Positions 41,795 to 48,648 of a DNA stretch of 64,000 nt are shown here, piece by piece (the first letter of the stretch is position 1; each line of letters starts with the position of its first letter). Source of the stretch: Mesorhizobium sp. CU3 (GTDB lineage Bacteria; Pseudomonadota; Alphaproteobacteria; Rhizobiales; Rhizobiaceae); the NCBI RefSeq assembly GCF_006442965.1, contig NZ_VFWX01000008.1, positions 124,001 to 188,000 on the forward strand, given 5' to 3'. The position numbers and the translations under genes were made by a program. The notes below the pieces were generated by a model that saw only the letters and a list, made by a program, of their open reading frames with translations, was not told where the DNA came from and did not search any database.

Positions 41795-42121
41795 ATGCGT
41801 AAACCACGCGACTTCGACGCCGAGCTGAAGGCGCTGGAAGACAAGGCGCGCGAGCTCAAAACGCGAAAGGTCCAGCAGCTTGGCGAACTGGTGATCGCCA
41901 CCGGCGCCGATCAACTCAATACCGATGAACTGGCCGGCGCGTTGGTCGCACTCGCCGAAACGAAAGACACCGCAAAGCGTGAGGCATGGGCCAAGCGTGG
42001 AGCGATGTTTTTCGAAAGCGGGTCCCGGCGATCTGCTCCGGCACCTCAGCGCAACGTTCGCAGCACTGCAGGGCAACCGAGCAGCATACAATCGTCAGCG
42101 GGCGGCCCTGGCTCGCAGTGA
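41795..42121 (+). CDS. traC: Conjugal transfer protein TraC
   Basis: A small accessory protein of the relaxosome. It starts MRKPRDFDAELKALEDKARE, with a coiled-coil-like helix, then KVQQLGELVIATGADQLNTD-ELAGALVAL, the pattern seen in plasmid and island TraC/TraD-type proteins of alphaproteobacteria. The ATG at 41795 has TGGAGA upstream; the frame is open from 41636 but that part covers the oriT. The last ~30 residues are low-complexity (Ser, Ala, Gln). It is one base upstream of traD on the same strand and divergent from traA. Confidence 0.82.
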   Translation: MRKPRDFDAELKALEDKARELKTRKVQQLGELVIATGADQLNTDELAGALVALAETKDTAKREAWAKRGAMFFESGSRRSAPAPQRNVRSTAGQPSSIQSSAGGPGSQ

Positions 42122-42122
42122 C

Positions 42123-42371
42123 ATGCGCACCTGGCAGGTCGAGCGTCGCAAACGCACCCGGCATTTGATCGAACTCGGAGGTCTCGTCCTCAAGGCAGGC
42201 GTCGTCGAACTTACCAATGACGATCGCGCCATCATCTACGGCGCGCTGGTGTGGATCGCCACCAAGCTGAAGAGCCATGAGAGCGAGCGTGCGCGGGACC
42301 TGTGGGCCGCCAAAGGAAAGGAGGCGTTCGATGCGGAACGACATGAGGGCCATAAGCGCCAGCGAACATAA
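42123..42371 (+). CDS. traD: Conjugal transfer protein TraD
   Basis: The 82-residue protein MRTWQVERRKRTRHLIELGG ... VELTNDDRAIIYGALVW-IATKL matches the small TraD of Ti-type and sphingomonad/rhizobial transfer regions. It probably helps load the relaxosome on DNA. There is one base between the traC stop and this ATG, so they are coupled. No traG coupling gene follows, unlike in Ti plasmids, where traCDG are together. This supports a mobilizable rather than self-transmissible element. Confidence 0.85.
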   Translation: MRTWQVERRKRTRHLIELGGLVLKAGVVELTNDDRAIIYGALVWIATKLKSHESERARDLWAAKGKEAFDAERHEGHKRQRT

Positions 42372-42851
42372 CGGTGGTTTGCGATCGGCGGCGATGCATA
42401 TAGCCGTCCATTTGATCACACCAGGCCAACAACCACGTCAGTGTGAAAGTCGGTGAGCGAACCTATCGACAAGAATCAAATCCGCTCTCTGCCACTCCGC
42501 GAAGCTCTCAAAATTATTGCAAATCTCATCCAACCACGGCGACCCCACAACCGCGGCCCCTGCATCATCTCCGAAGCCTAGGCCGAAGGCGTAGTACTAC
42601 CGCTTCCGTATTTCCGGGGTCATAGCATGGTTTGCACGACTGCGCGTGGCGATCGTCGTCCACAATCTGGCAATCGGCTGTTGATGCCTACTTCCTTTGG
42701 CCGTGAACAGAATTGCATTAGAGATCGCTTGTATTTCGAACGCTCCGCGAACGAAATGAGCACCGTCCCTGCATGGCCAAGGCCGACAACACTTGCACTC
42801 GATCCTTCCGCCAACTACGAACACTGTACGTAGAAACGGGAGTTCTAAAAA
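42372..42851. other. 480-bp stretch without a supported gene
   Basis: Only short frames without good start signals occur. The best is a GTG-started 42-codon frame at 42453-42581 (starting SEPIDKNQIRSLPLREALK), which looks protein-like but has no recognisable family; it may be a remnant. The last 50 bases should hold the mucR promoter; GGGAG at 42838 is its ribosome binding site. Confidence 0.5.
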
Positions 42852-43301
42852 TTGCCGGAAGAGAAACACGATCACGCTGAGATAATCAGCCTCACTGCGG
42901 ACATCGTGTCCGCCTATGTAGGCAATAACCCCCTCCCCGCAGCCGGCCTGCCAGATCTGATCGCTTCAATTCATTCGTCCCTTGCCGGTATCAGGCAACC
43001 GGCAGAGCCCTCGGTGCCAAAGCAGGAGCCCGCGGTCAATCCGAAGCGATCGGTATTCCCCGACTACATCATCTGTCTCGAGGACGGGAAAAAGTTCAAA
43101 TCGCTGAGGCGACATCTCGACGTGCATTTCAGCCTGACGCCCGAAGAGTATCGCGAGAAGTGGGGATTGGCGCGCGATTATCCGATGGTCGCGCCTAACT
43201 ATGCTGCGACGCGGTCGCGGTTGGCCAAGGCAAGCGGGCTGGGACGTAAGGCGGCAGACCTCACGAAGGAGGCGGCCTCGAAACGGAAAACCGAAACTTG
43301 A
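42852..43301 (+). CDS. MucR/Ros-family transcriptional regulator
   Basis: MucR/Ros proteins bind A+T-rich DNA and control exopolysaccharide, motility and transfer genes in rhizobia. The 149-residue protein has the N-terminal LTADIVSAYVGNNPLPAAGL, the DNA-binding core CLEDGKKFKSLRRHLDVHF and the SLTPEEYREKWGLARDYPMV tail. The zinc finger reads C-x-x-D instead of C-x-x-C, so one usual zinc ligand is changed; Mesorhizobium homologues with altered zinc ligands are known. The start is a TTG with GGGAG nine bases upstream. It may regulate island genes or the polysaccharide cluster. Confidence 0.92.
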   Translation: MPEEKHDHAEIISLTADIVSAYVGNNPLPAAGLPDLIASIHSSLAGIRQPAEPSVPKQEPAVNPKRSVFPDYIICLEDGKKFKSLRRHLDVHFSLTPEEYREKWGLARDYPMVAPNYAATRSRLAKASGLGRKAADLTKEAASKRKTET

Positions 43302-43562
43302 AGCTGACGCGGGAGAGCGAGATCCCGCCTTCGTCGATGATATGATCGCGGCAGGCTGCGACATCTGCGCTGTCGGCGATGTTGGACTAGGTGGCGGCTG
43401 CGGCGGATGAGCTCAAACGCATAGGCGAAGATTTTTGACGATCGTGATTTCTTGCTCCCACAGATCGTCGCATACCTTCGATAAATCCGTCGCTATCTAG
43501 ATCCCGAGTCCCCCAGCTGCCACTGATCTGAGAATCCGCGATGGCACTAGTAGTTGGCTCTT
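43302..43562. other. Intergenic stretch after mucR, no supported gene
   Basis: Nothing recognisable. A short frame ending at about 43409 (DPAFVDDMIAAGCDICAVGD) looks codon-biased but has no start or family and may be a remnant. Confidence 0.4.
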
Positions 43563-43742
43563 GCCCCGCTAATCCGCCGATACTCATTAGGGTGTATCAG
43601 GTAGGGCGTCGCCCCTGCATCTTATGCGGGCATCCCAGGATATCTTCGCGCGGGTGTATGGTTGCTACCTAGCCGGCCCTCCACAGAGAACCCTGCCGGT
43701 GAGGCCCGGTTTCTGGCGTCCCCCGCTGGGCCGGGCCGCTCC
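43563..43742 (+). repeat. Copy 1 of a duplicated non-coding block (~180 bp)
   Basis: This block is strongly similar to 45135-45330. Shared words in order are GCCCCG, AATCC, TACTCA, GTAGGGCGT, TATGCGGGCATCCC, CGCGCGGGT, TAGCCGGC, TCCACAGAGAACCC and GGCCCGGTTTCTGGCG. Differences are spread evenly and not concentrated at third codon positions, which argues against a conserved protein. This copy ends in a GCCCGG ... CCGGGC stem. A structured RNA, a repeat element or a duplicated regulatory leader are all possible. Strand is assigned arbitrarily. Confidence 0.7.
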
Positions 43743-44141
43743 TGAGTGCGATCAAAACGTGGCGATCGGTTCCATTGGACGCGTTGTGACCTTGGCTCCT
43801 TTTGAGCGGGTTCGCGCTAGAGGCCCTTGTCTTTCAGCCGATACCATCCTCTACCCGCGCGGGTTTCAAGGGAGGCCCAATAAGGAGTCGGCAGCAGTCA
43901 CCCACGCAAAATGGCCAACCTCTAAATTAGTCTGGTCGTTGAGCTTCTGAAAGCGCTCCGACCGCCTGATCTTCATGGAAGCGGATCATTATCCGGTCGC
44001 AGATCTGTCAGGCGCTTTTTCGTCCATTTCTCCGACGCACTCGATCATGCGAAAGCGAGAGAGGCCGCTTGCTCGGACGCCTCGCCTCGCGGGTAAAGAC
44101 ATCCGGATATGTCACTATGTCGTGACTGGGTTGGAGCCCAT
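43743..44141. other. 400-bp stretch without a supported gene
   Basis: No good start/ribosome-site combination or family hit by eye on either strand. An open frame through 43624-43950 exists but begins inside the repeat block and has poor codon use. GGAG at 44132 belongs to the next gene. Confidence 0.45.
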
Positions 44142-44483
44142 GTGAGCGGCATCATGGGCATCCACCACGACAACATGCCGGCGCTGCACGACGCGTATTC
44201 GCAGATGCTCGCCGAGCATGAAATTGCAAAGATCGACGCGGCGGAACAGTTCTGCATCGGCATCGCCGTATCTAAAGCCGCCAGCATCAGCCCGCATCAT
44301 ATGAGGATCGGGGACTACAATACACGCGGAAAGAAAGCATTCGCCGGGCCGCGCGTGTTGCAATTCTTCAAAGACAATGGAAGCGCGCCGATCACCGACC
44401 AGATCAAACGAGCAGGCCGGTATCGACTGTGGCGGACGCCGTTGGAAATCTGGCGCCAGAAGATGGTCAATCACCTGCGTTAG
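44142..44483 (+). CDS. Hypothetical protein, 113 residues
   Basis: No family recognised. The sequence (GIMGIHHDNMPALHDAYSQM, EIAKIDAAEQFCIGIAVSKA, KKAFAGPRVLQFFKDNG, LWRTPLEIWRQKMVNHLR) has G/C-rich third positions throughout and no long competing frame of better quality, so I regard it as real. The frame opens at 44109, but the GTG at 44142 has TTGGAG six bases upstream. It is soluble, with mixed charge. It stands alone in a gene-poor part of the element. Confidence 0.55.
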   Translation: MSGIMGIHHDNMPALHDAYSQMLAEHEIAKIDAAEQFCIGIAVSKAASISPHHMRIGDYNTRGKKAFAGPRVLQFFKDNGSAPITDQIKRAGRYRLWRTPLEIWRQKMVNHLR

Positions 44484-44584
44484 ATCGTCATGGCCCGCCA
44501 CAGCCCCAATCCCCCGGCTCTCTTTTTGTGACGAGTTGCCGCTGCACGCGTCCTGGCCGGCCGCTGTCACGAAAAATGGCTCGA

Positions 44585-44674
44585 TCAAAACAGCATATGC
44601 TTGGCGAGCGAAATCGACAGCATCGCGATCAGAGCCGCCGACACCATGATTATGATCTTGTTTCTGTCGCTCAT
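44585..44674 (-). CDS. Tiny membrane protein, 29 residues
   Basis: The frame encodes MSDRNKIIIMVSAALIAMLS followed by ISLAKHMLF. It is a charged N-terminus plus one transmembrane helix, preceded by AAGGGATTGCG as ribosome binding site. Such single-helix micro-proteins are usually missed in annotation. Similar ones lie at 45024 and 48234 in this window. Function unknown. Confidence 0.55.
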   Translation of the reverse strand: MSDRNKIIIMVSAALIAMLSISLAKHMLF

Positions 44675-45023
44675 CGCAATCCCTTCACAACCTTGATACA
44701 ATAGCGCGGTGGCCGCATACATGGCTATGCATTGCCATTGGCGCCTTTAAGGATCATGGTTGCAGTTCCTGAGGCCGGGTGCCACCGTCCTTGGGGTCCC
44801 CCAGGGCCCGGCGGCTTGTCATCCCCCGAAGAAGAGAGTTGCCGGGCCACCCTTTGCCACACGGAACCTCACCAGGGTGCATGTGGGGTTTCCGGCTCTC
44901 ATCGCTACCGTCTCGCTGCGCTTGCCAGCGTCCTAGGGCGAGACGCCCCTTTTGCGCCCCATTCTTGAAACCTTATGGCGAGGACCACGTTAGAAATCTG
45001 CTCAGCGCTTTGGGAGGAGTGCC

Positions 45024-45134
45024 ATGGACAGGATGGGAAATCGCGGCAATGGCTTTGAGGCGTTCATGGCCTTCATGATCAGCCTTGCGGCGATAGCTGC
45101 CGGCGCATCCTTCTACCTCACCGGAATGAATTAA
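45024..45134 (+). CDS. Tiny membrane protein, 36 residues
   Basis: GGGAGGAG lies six bases upstream of the ATG, a very strong ribosome binding site. The product is MDRMGNRGNGFEAFMAFMIS followed by LAAIAAGASFYLTGMN, a polar start and one transmembrane helix. Together with the other micro-proteins at 44585 and 48234 it suggests a set of small membrane peptides in this area. It is directly followed by copy 2 of the duplicated block. Function unknown. Confidence 0.6.
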   Translation: MDRMGNRGNGFEAFMAFMISLAAIAAGASFYLTGMN

Positions 45135-45330
45135 GGCCCCGTCTCGGCTAACGAATCCCGGCGTACTCACTAAACCTACCGTGTAGGGCGTTGCCCATGC
45201 AAATTATGCGGGCATCCCCGGTAGTACTCGCGCGGGTATATCGTCGCTGTTTAGCCGGCGATCCACAGAGAACCCCTCCCGGTCAGGCCCGGTTTCTGGC
45301 GCCTCACGCTCTGTCGGGGCGCCCGTGAGC
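45135..45330 (+). repeat. Copy 2 of the duplicated non-coding block (~195 bp)
   Basis: Second copy of the block at 43563-43742, in the same orientation 1.6 kb away, with the same ordered words (GTAGGGCGT, TATGCGGGCATCCC, CGCGCGGGT, TCCACAGAGAACCC, GGCCCGGTTTCTGGCG). It starts right after the stop of the tiny protein at 45024. The 3' end differs from copy 1 and has GGCGCC ... GGCGCC arms. A nested hairpin follows immediately (45333-45387). Confidence 0.7.
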
Positions 45331-45332
45331 CC

Positions 45333-45387
45333 CTATGCCCACCGTCCCATTCACGGCAACGGTGGGCGCCCGTGGTGAAGGGCATAG
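45333..45387. ncRNA. Nested hairpin, candidate structured RNA or terminator-like element
   Basis: An outer perfect 8-bp stem CTATGCCC (45333-45340) / GGGCATAG (45380-45387) encloses an inner perfect stem ACCGT (45341-45345) / ACGGT (45359-45363). The inner one can extend to CCCACCGT/ACGGTGGG in competition with the outer. Mutually exclusive helices are typical of regulatory RNAs. No T-run follows. There is no protein-coding evidence between 45135 and 45613. Strand and function are unknown. Confidence 0.4.
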
Positions 45388-45613
45388 CCAGGGATGGTGC
45401 GGCCACCCCAGCTATGTAGGGCTACCCTGCAAGTTCCGCGCCGTCCCAATCTGATACAAAATCAGTTTCTCAACATCCGGCCGGAGCCGCCAACACTCAT
45501 GGCACTTGCCCACTAAAGGCCGCGCCCTACGTCAAATGACATCGCTGACTGGGACGTCGGCGGATGGAGTGACAGATATCGCTCCCGTCTAGTTCAAGCG
45601 CCGGGGATATGCA
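45388..45613. other. Intergenic stretch upstream of the response regulator
   Basis: No gene seen. It presumably carries the promoter of the regulator at 45614; GGGG about five bases before its TTG is the only ribosome-site-like sequence. Confidence 0.4.
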
Positions 45614-45994
45614 TTGGCGGAAAGCGCTGTTCTGGTCGTTGAAGACGAGACGATGATTTTGTTGGACCTTGAATCAGCGCTTGAAGAAGCCGGTTTTCAG
45701 GTAGTTGGCGTTGGAACCGCGAAGGAAGCAATTGCCGCGTTCGATGCCGAACCAGACAAGTTTAAGGCCCTACTCTCCGACATTCGCCTAGGGCCGGGGT
45801 TGTCGGGTTGGGAGGTGGCGCGCCACGTGCGGCAAGCGAACTCCACGATGCCGGTAGTTTATGTGAGCGGCGATAGTGCTGGCCAGTGGGGCGCGGAAGG
45901 CGTTCCGAACAGCATCATGATCACCAAGCCATTCTTCTTGCCGCAAGTCATTACAGCGATATCGACATTGTTGAACCAGATTGACCCGGCTTAA
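45614..45994 (+). CDS. Single-domain response regulator (CheY-like receiver)
   Basis: A 126-residue receiver domain with no output domain. It has acidic VVEDETMILLDLE near the N-terminus (about Glu10/Asp11), the phosphoacceptor Asp at about 56 in LLSDIRLGPGLSGWEVARHV, VVYVSGDSA and the Lys at about 105 in MITKPFF. It resembles the many FixJ/CheY-type orphan receivers of Mesorhizobium. The start is a TTG, with no in-frame ATG nearby. No histidine kinase is adjacent, so the partner is elsewhere. Confidence 0.9.
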   Translation: MAESAVLVVEDETMILLDLESALEEAGFQVVGVGTAKEAIAAFDAEPDKFKALLSDIRLGPGLSGWEVARHVRQANSTMPVVYVSGDSAGQWGAEGVPNSIMITKPFFLPQVITAISTLLNQIDPA

Positions 45995-46107
45995 GACGAC
46001 CGTCGCCGGACCTTGGTCGCATTCCCAATCGGCTTATCGAAGCGCAATCAAATTTTGCAAAGACTGTCCAAGAGGCTTAGCTATGGACATACGGGATTCG
46101 AGACCCC

Positions 46108-46127
46108 TTGACGACGAAAATCGTCAA
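46108..46127. repeat. Short perfect inverted repeat upstream of DUF982 genes
   Basis: TTGACGA (46108-46114) and TCGTCAA (46121-46127) form a 7-bp dyad with a 6-bp centre, about 85 bp before the DUF982 start. It could be an operator. It also lies in a 20-codon frame (46083-46145, MDIRDSRPLDDENRQTHIAR) that starts after a GAGG. Either reading is tentative. Confidence 0.3.
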
Positions 46128-46210
46128 ACCCATATCGCCCGCTGAGCCAAAGACCATTGCGGGTTCCGGCTCTTCTAACACTCAATTGTTCGTTCGATTT
46201 GGAGGATCTG

Positions 46211-46510
46211 ATGAACGACCGGATGTTCGACAGCCCTGTTTTCGTAAAGAGCGGAAGCAGCCTTATTGAAGAAATCGCATGCGTCGACGACGCCCTCGAA
46301 TTTCTCTACGAATGGCCGAGACACAGACGCGGCCCGATCTACGATACGGCGCTGCGGGCCTGCCAAAGGGCATTCGACAGCGACTACCCGCGAAGCTCCG
46401 CGAGGGAGGCCTTCTGCGGTTTCGCGAAATCAGCCAAGATACTTGAAGAACTGAGCGCCCCGCCGCCATGGATGACGAGCGTCGGCGGCCGCGGCGGGCT
46501 AGCCGCTTGA
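46211..46510 (+). CDS. DUF982 family protein
   Basis: The 99-residue protein has the DUF982 layout: FDSPVFVKSGSSLIEEIACV, DDALEFLYEWPRHRRGPIYD, ALRACQRAFDSD and REAFCGFAKSAKIL. DUF982 proteins are small soluble proteins found in many copies in Rhizobiales, with no assigned function. GGAGG directly before the ATG at 46211 fixes the start; the frame is open to 46157. A second DUF982 gene follows 21 bases after its stop, so they form an operon. Confidence 0.88.
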   Translation: MNDRMFDSPVFVKSGSSLIEEIACVDDALEFLYEWPRHRRGPIYDTALRACQRAFDSDYPRSSAREAFCGFAKSAKILEELSAPPPWMTSVGGRGGLAA

Positions 46511-46531
46511 AGTCTCGCGATGGAGGTCGCG

Positions 46532-46816
46532 ATGCTTTCTAAGCCGTTCGAAAAACCGATCCGGGTTTGGGTTGGAATGGGCTTTCCCCGTCAGATCAAC
46601 ACCGTGGTTGACGCGTATCAGTTCGCCAGCGATTGGTGCGGCAACAGCCCCGAGCAGAAAGCTGCAATCCGCGCATGCAAGGCGGCGCTGGTTGGAGACA
46701 TCGATGCGGAGACGGCCAGGGGGATTTTCGCCGCCTTTGCCCGGAAGAAGGACATCCTTATCGAGGATGGAGATATGCCGCCACCCAATTGGAAGGCGCG
46801 GCCCTCGCACGTCTAA
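46532..46816 (+). CDS. DUF982 family protein, second copy
   Basis: A 94-residue paralogue of the preceding gene: PIRVWVGMGFPRQINTVVDA, QFASDWCGNSPEQKAAIRAC and ETARGIFAAFARKKDIL. The ATG at 46532 follows GGAGGTCGCG; another ATG at 46520 is in frame but would place the ribosome site inside the gene. It is probably co-transcribed with the DUF982 gene upstream. Sequence identity between the two is low, so duplication is old. Function unknown. Confidence 0.85.
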   Translation: MLSKPFEKPIRVWVGMGFPRQINTVVDAYQFASDWCGNSPEQKAAIRACKAALVGDIDAETARGIFAAFARKKDILIEDGDMPPPNWKARPSHV

Positions 46817-46884
46817 AGCCAGCGAGGCGGCGGTCAACGCCGCCTCAATCTTCTCCCAGAGCCATTCACTAATTGAGCAATTCA

Positions 46885-47082
46885 ATGTCACATGAACTCG
46901 CGATAAAACCGCCCTCCCTCCATACCAATGCGGCCCGCTACGATAACGATTGCCAAGATGCATTGGCTGCTCAAATCGAGAATCTGCTGGATCAGGCCGA
47001 GGCCGCCGGGTGGGATAGGAGGCGCGCCGCTTCGGCGCTGATGTATCTTGCCGCCAAAAGGCTAAACAGTTCTGAGCGTTAG
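46885..47082 (+). CDS. Small hypothetical protein, 65 residues
   Basis: The product begins MSHELAIKPPSLHTNAARYD and continues with DALAAQIENLLDQAEAAGWD and RRRAASALMYLAAKRL. It is soluble, helical in its second half, and of a type common in Mesorhizobium annotations. The start is the ATG at 46885; a TTG at 46873 is in frame. It follows the DUF982 pair by 68 nt on the same strand. No function can be given. Confidence 0.6.
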   Translation: MSHELAIKPPSLHTNAARYDNDCQDALAAQIENLLDQAEAAGWDRRRAASALMYLAAKRLNSSER

Positions 47083-47129
47083 AGCACCTGAATGTTGCAG
47101 CCTAGGGCGAGCAATATTGGGGCGGAACG

Positions 47130-47434
47130 ACGCGCGCGCGGCAGATTACTCAGCCGCGTCGCCCGGTTGGTGAGTGATCGCTGCAAGTACGGCCCGGGAT
47201 GGATGAAGATGGCGGCTTCTGCGTCTCACGTCTCACGGCTTGTTCTACCTACTGCTCTTGGCGACGCCGATTTTGGGGCTTCTTGCCGTTTACGTTGGGG
47301 ACCCTTGGGGTGATATCCACTCGCTCGCCAAGCCAGCGTTCATCGTGCTCATAGCTGTCCACGCGATAGCAGCAGTCTTATCACCAGTTTTGGTTGAAAG
47401 ACGCTACTTTGACCCGAACGATGTCACCGGTTGA
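47130..47434 (+). pseudogene. Cytochrome b561-like gene, truncated and frameshifted by a 7-bp tandem duplication
   Basis: Frame 1 up to about 47230 reads LLSRVARLVSDR then GPGWMKMAASASH. Frame 2 from 47231 reads SHGLFYLLLLATPILGLLAV, GDPWGDIHSLAKPAFIVLIA, VHAIAA. Joined, this is the C-terminal half of a di-haem cytochrome b561, including the haem-ligand-type DIHS and VHA positions. The join lies on two adjacent copies of TCTCACG (47224-47230 and 47231-47237). Removing one copy restores a single frame through SASHGLFYLL. The N-terminal half is missing, so it is a dead remnant. Confidence 0.72.
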
Positions 47435-47439
47435 ATGCC

Positions 47440-47479
47440 AAAAAGCCCGTCGCCACCTCCCCTAGAGGCGAAGACGGGC
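47440..47479 (-). terminator. Terminator-like hairpin, minus-strand direction
   Basis: GCCCGTC (47445-47451) pairs with GACGGGC (47473-47479), extended by GCC/GGC inside. The plus strand has AAAAA at 47440-47444, so on the minus strand the stem is followed by TTTTT. No minus-strand gene that would need it is recognised immediately to the right; an unannotated transcript or sRNA is possible. Confidence 0.5.
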
Positions 47480-47667
47480 CGGCGAATGGCTACACCCCTG
47501 AAGGATGGACTATGCGCCTAGCTTTCTCTTCGGACGGGTGACGCAGTTCCGTCAATAGACCGATCGAGTGACATGACCGCAGGGCTGCGCACTCAAATGT
47601 TATGCCGGCTATATTCAGTTTATGCTAAAATACCGTCTCAAACTGCTACCTCTTGTCGGAGGGGAAG

Positions 47668-47874
47668 TTGGATCGATCAGCCAGAATCGAAAACTTGCAG
47701 TTCGCCGCAAGCATGCTTCGGCAGATACGCCGCCAGATAAACTCGGAAGGCGAAGAGTTGCTGACCTATCTTGTCGATATGGCCTATTTGGAAGCGCTGG
47801 AACGGACGCGATCAATCCAGAGCGGAGGCAATGAAATCGACTATTCATTCGAGCGAACAATTCCGCCAGACTAA
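47668..47874 (+). CDS. Small hypothetical protein, 68 residues; reading frame continues past its stop
   Basis: The product LDRSARIENLQFAASMLRQI followed by RRQINSEGEELLTYLVDMAY is helical and codon-biased. The start is a TTG with GGAGGGG three to eight bases upstream; no ATG is available. After the TAA at 47872-47874 the same frame stays open for 33 codons and still looks coding (QPDSAWLKDWERWVSGNKNP, EERYYAMLNE, stop near 47980). This suggests a longer ancestral protein cut by a nonsense change. Family unknown. Confidence 0.5.
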   Translation: MDRSARIENLQFAASMLRQIRRQINSEGEELLTYLVDMAYLEALERTRSIQSGGNEIDYSFERTIPPD

Positions 47875-48233
47875 CAGCCGGATTCGGCCTGGCTAAAGGA
47901 TTGGGAACGTTGGGTTTCGGGTAATAAAAACCCGCCGGCCGAAGCCGAGGAGCGCTACTACGCCATGCTGAATGAATAAGCCATGGCCGCGTTACTCAAA
48001 CGAAACGGCCTCCGGAAAACCCGGCGCGGTTCACCGCCTGGTCGAAACCAATTTCAATCGACGAAGTCGCGTTGCCTAGGTGTTCGATCGTCCCCCTTTA
48101 CGCAGTGCCTTCAAAAGCGCGTATACTTGTCTGCCCCATCAGGAACAACTTCAGCGGTTCCGCGAAGTAAAAAGCGACCAGCGTCGCCTGCGCGGTCAGC
48201 AGGAGCGGTGAGCGGTGTGGAGCGAGGCATTTT

Positions 48234-48338
48234 TCAAAACCCGCCCCAGGAGGCCGGCTCCAGGAACCATGTCGACACCAGCAGAACGGCGATGATCGCG
48301 CCGATAGCTAGAAGAGTAATCTTGGCGAAGTCAGTCAT
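48234..48338 (-). CDS. Tiny membrane protein, 34 residues
   Basis: The frame encodes MTDFAKITLLAIGAIIAVLL followed by VSTWFLEPASWGGF, a short polar start, one transmembrane helix and an aromatic tail. It resembles in type the micro-proteins at 44585 and 45024. No strong ribosome binding site is visible (GCTCAGTCGC before the ATG), so confidence is moderate. Function unknown. Confidence 0.5.
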   Translation of the reverse strand: MTDFAKITLLAIGAIIAVLLVSTWFLEPASWGGF

Positions 48339-48648
48339 GCGACTGAGCTAGGCCCATATGCCGGCAGAGCAATTCACATGATCGTTATTAGCCCGCCGTC
48401 GCAGTTTCTTCCGACGGCGCGCGGGCAAATGAGGTTAGCGCCCTTGAGAGAGAACCGTCCGCTTGGTTCTCAATTGAGGCAGGCAGGACAGTTCCGTCGA
48501 CTGCGCGGGCAAGGTTCCTCCGGGCGTCTTGTACAACGTAGGGCCCATTCACGCATATGCCGGATTAGTGTGGTGAAAGCTGCGCCAACATTGCGACGGA
48601 CCACCTACGATATGAAGGTCTCACAACAAAACTAGGCGAACCGCGACA
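48339..48648. other. 310-bp stretch without a supported gene
   Basis: An open plus-strand frame (48378-48635) has poor codon use and no start signal, so I do not call it. This may be where the foreign region ends and conserved chromosome (nhaA) resumes, but I see no att repeat. Confidence 0.4.

Noticed and set aside
42453..42581. 42-codon GTG-started frame after traD
   Set aside because: No family and no strong ribosome site; described in the gap entry only.
27593..48648. attR copy of the tRNA-Gln 3' end
   Set aside because: Searched by eye for TTCGAATCCTGG and GCGCCCCAG; only chance partial matches occur.
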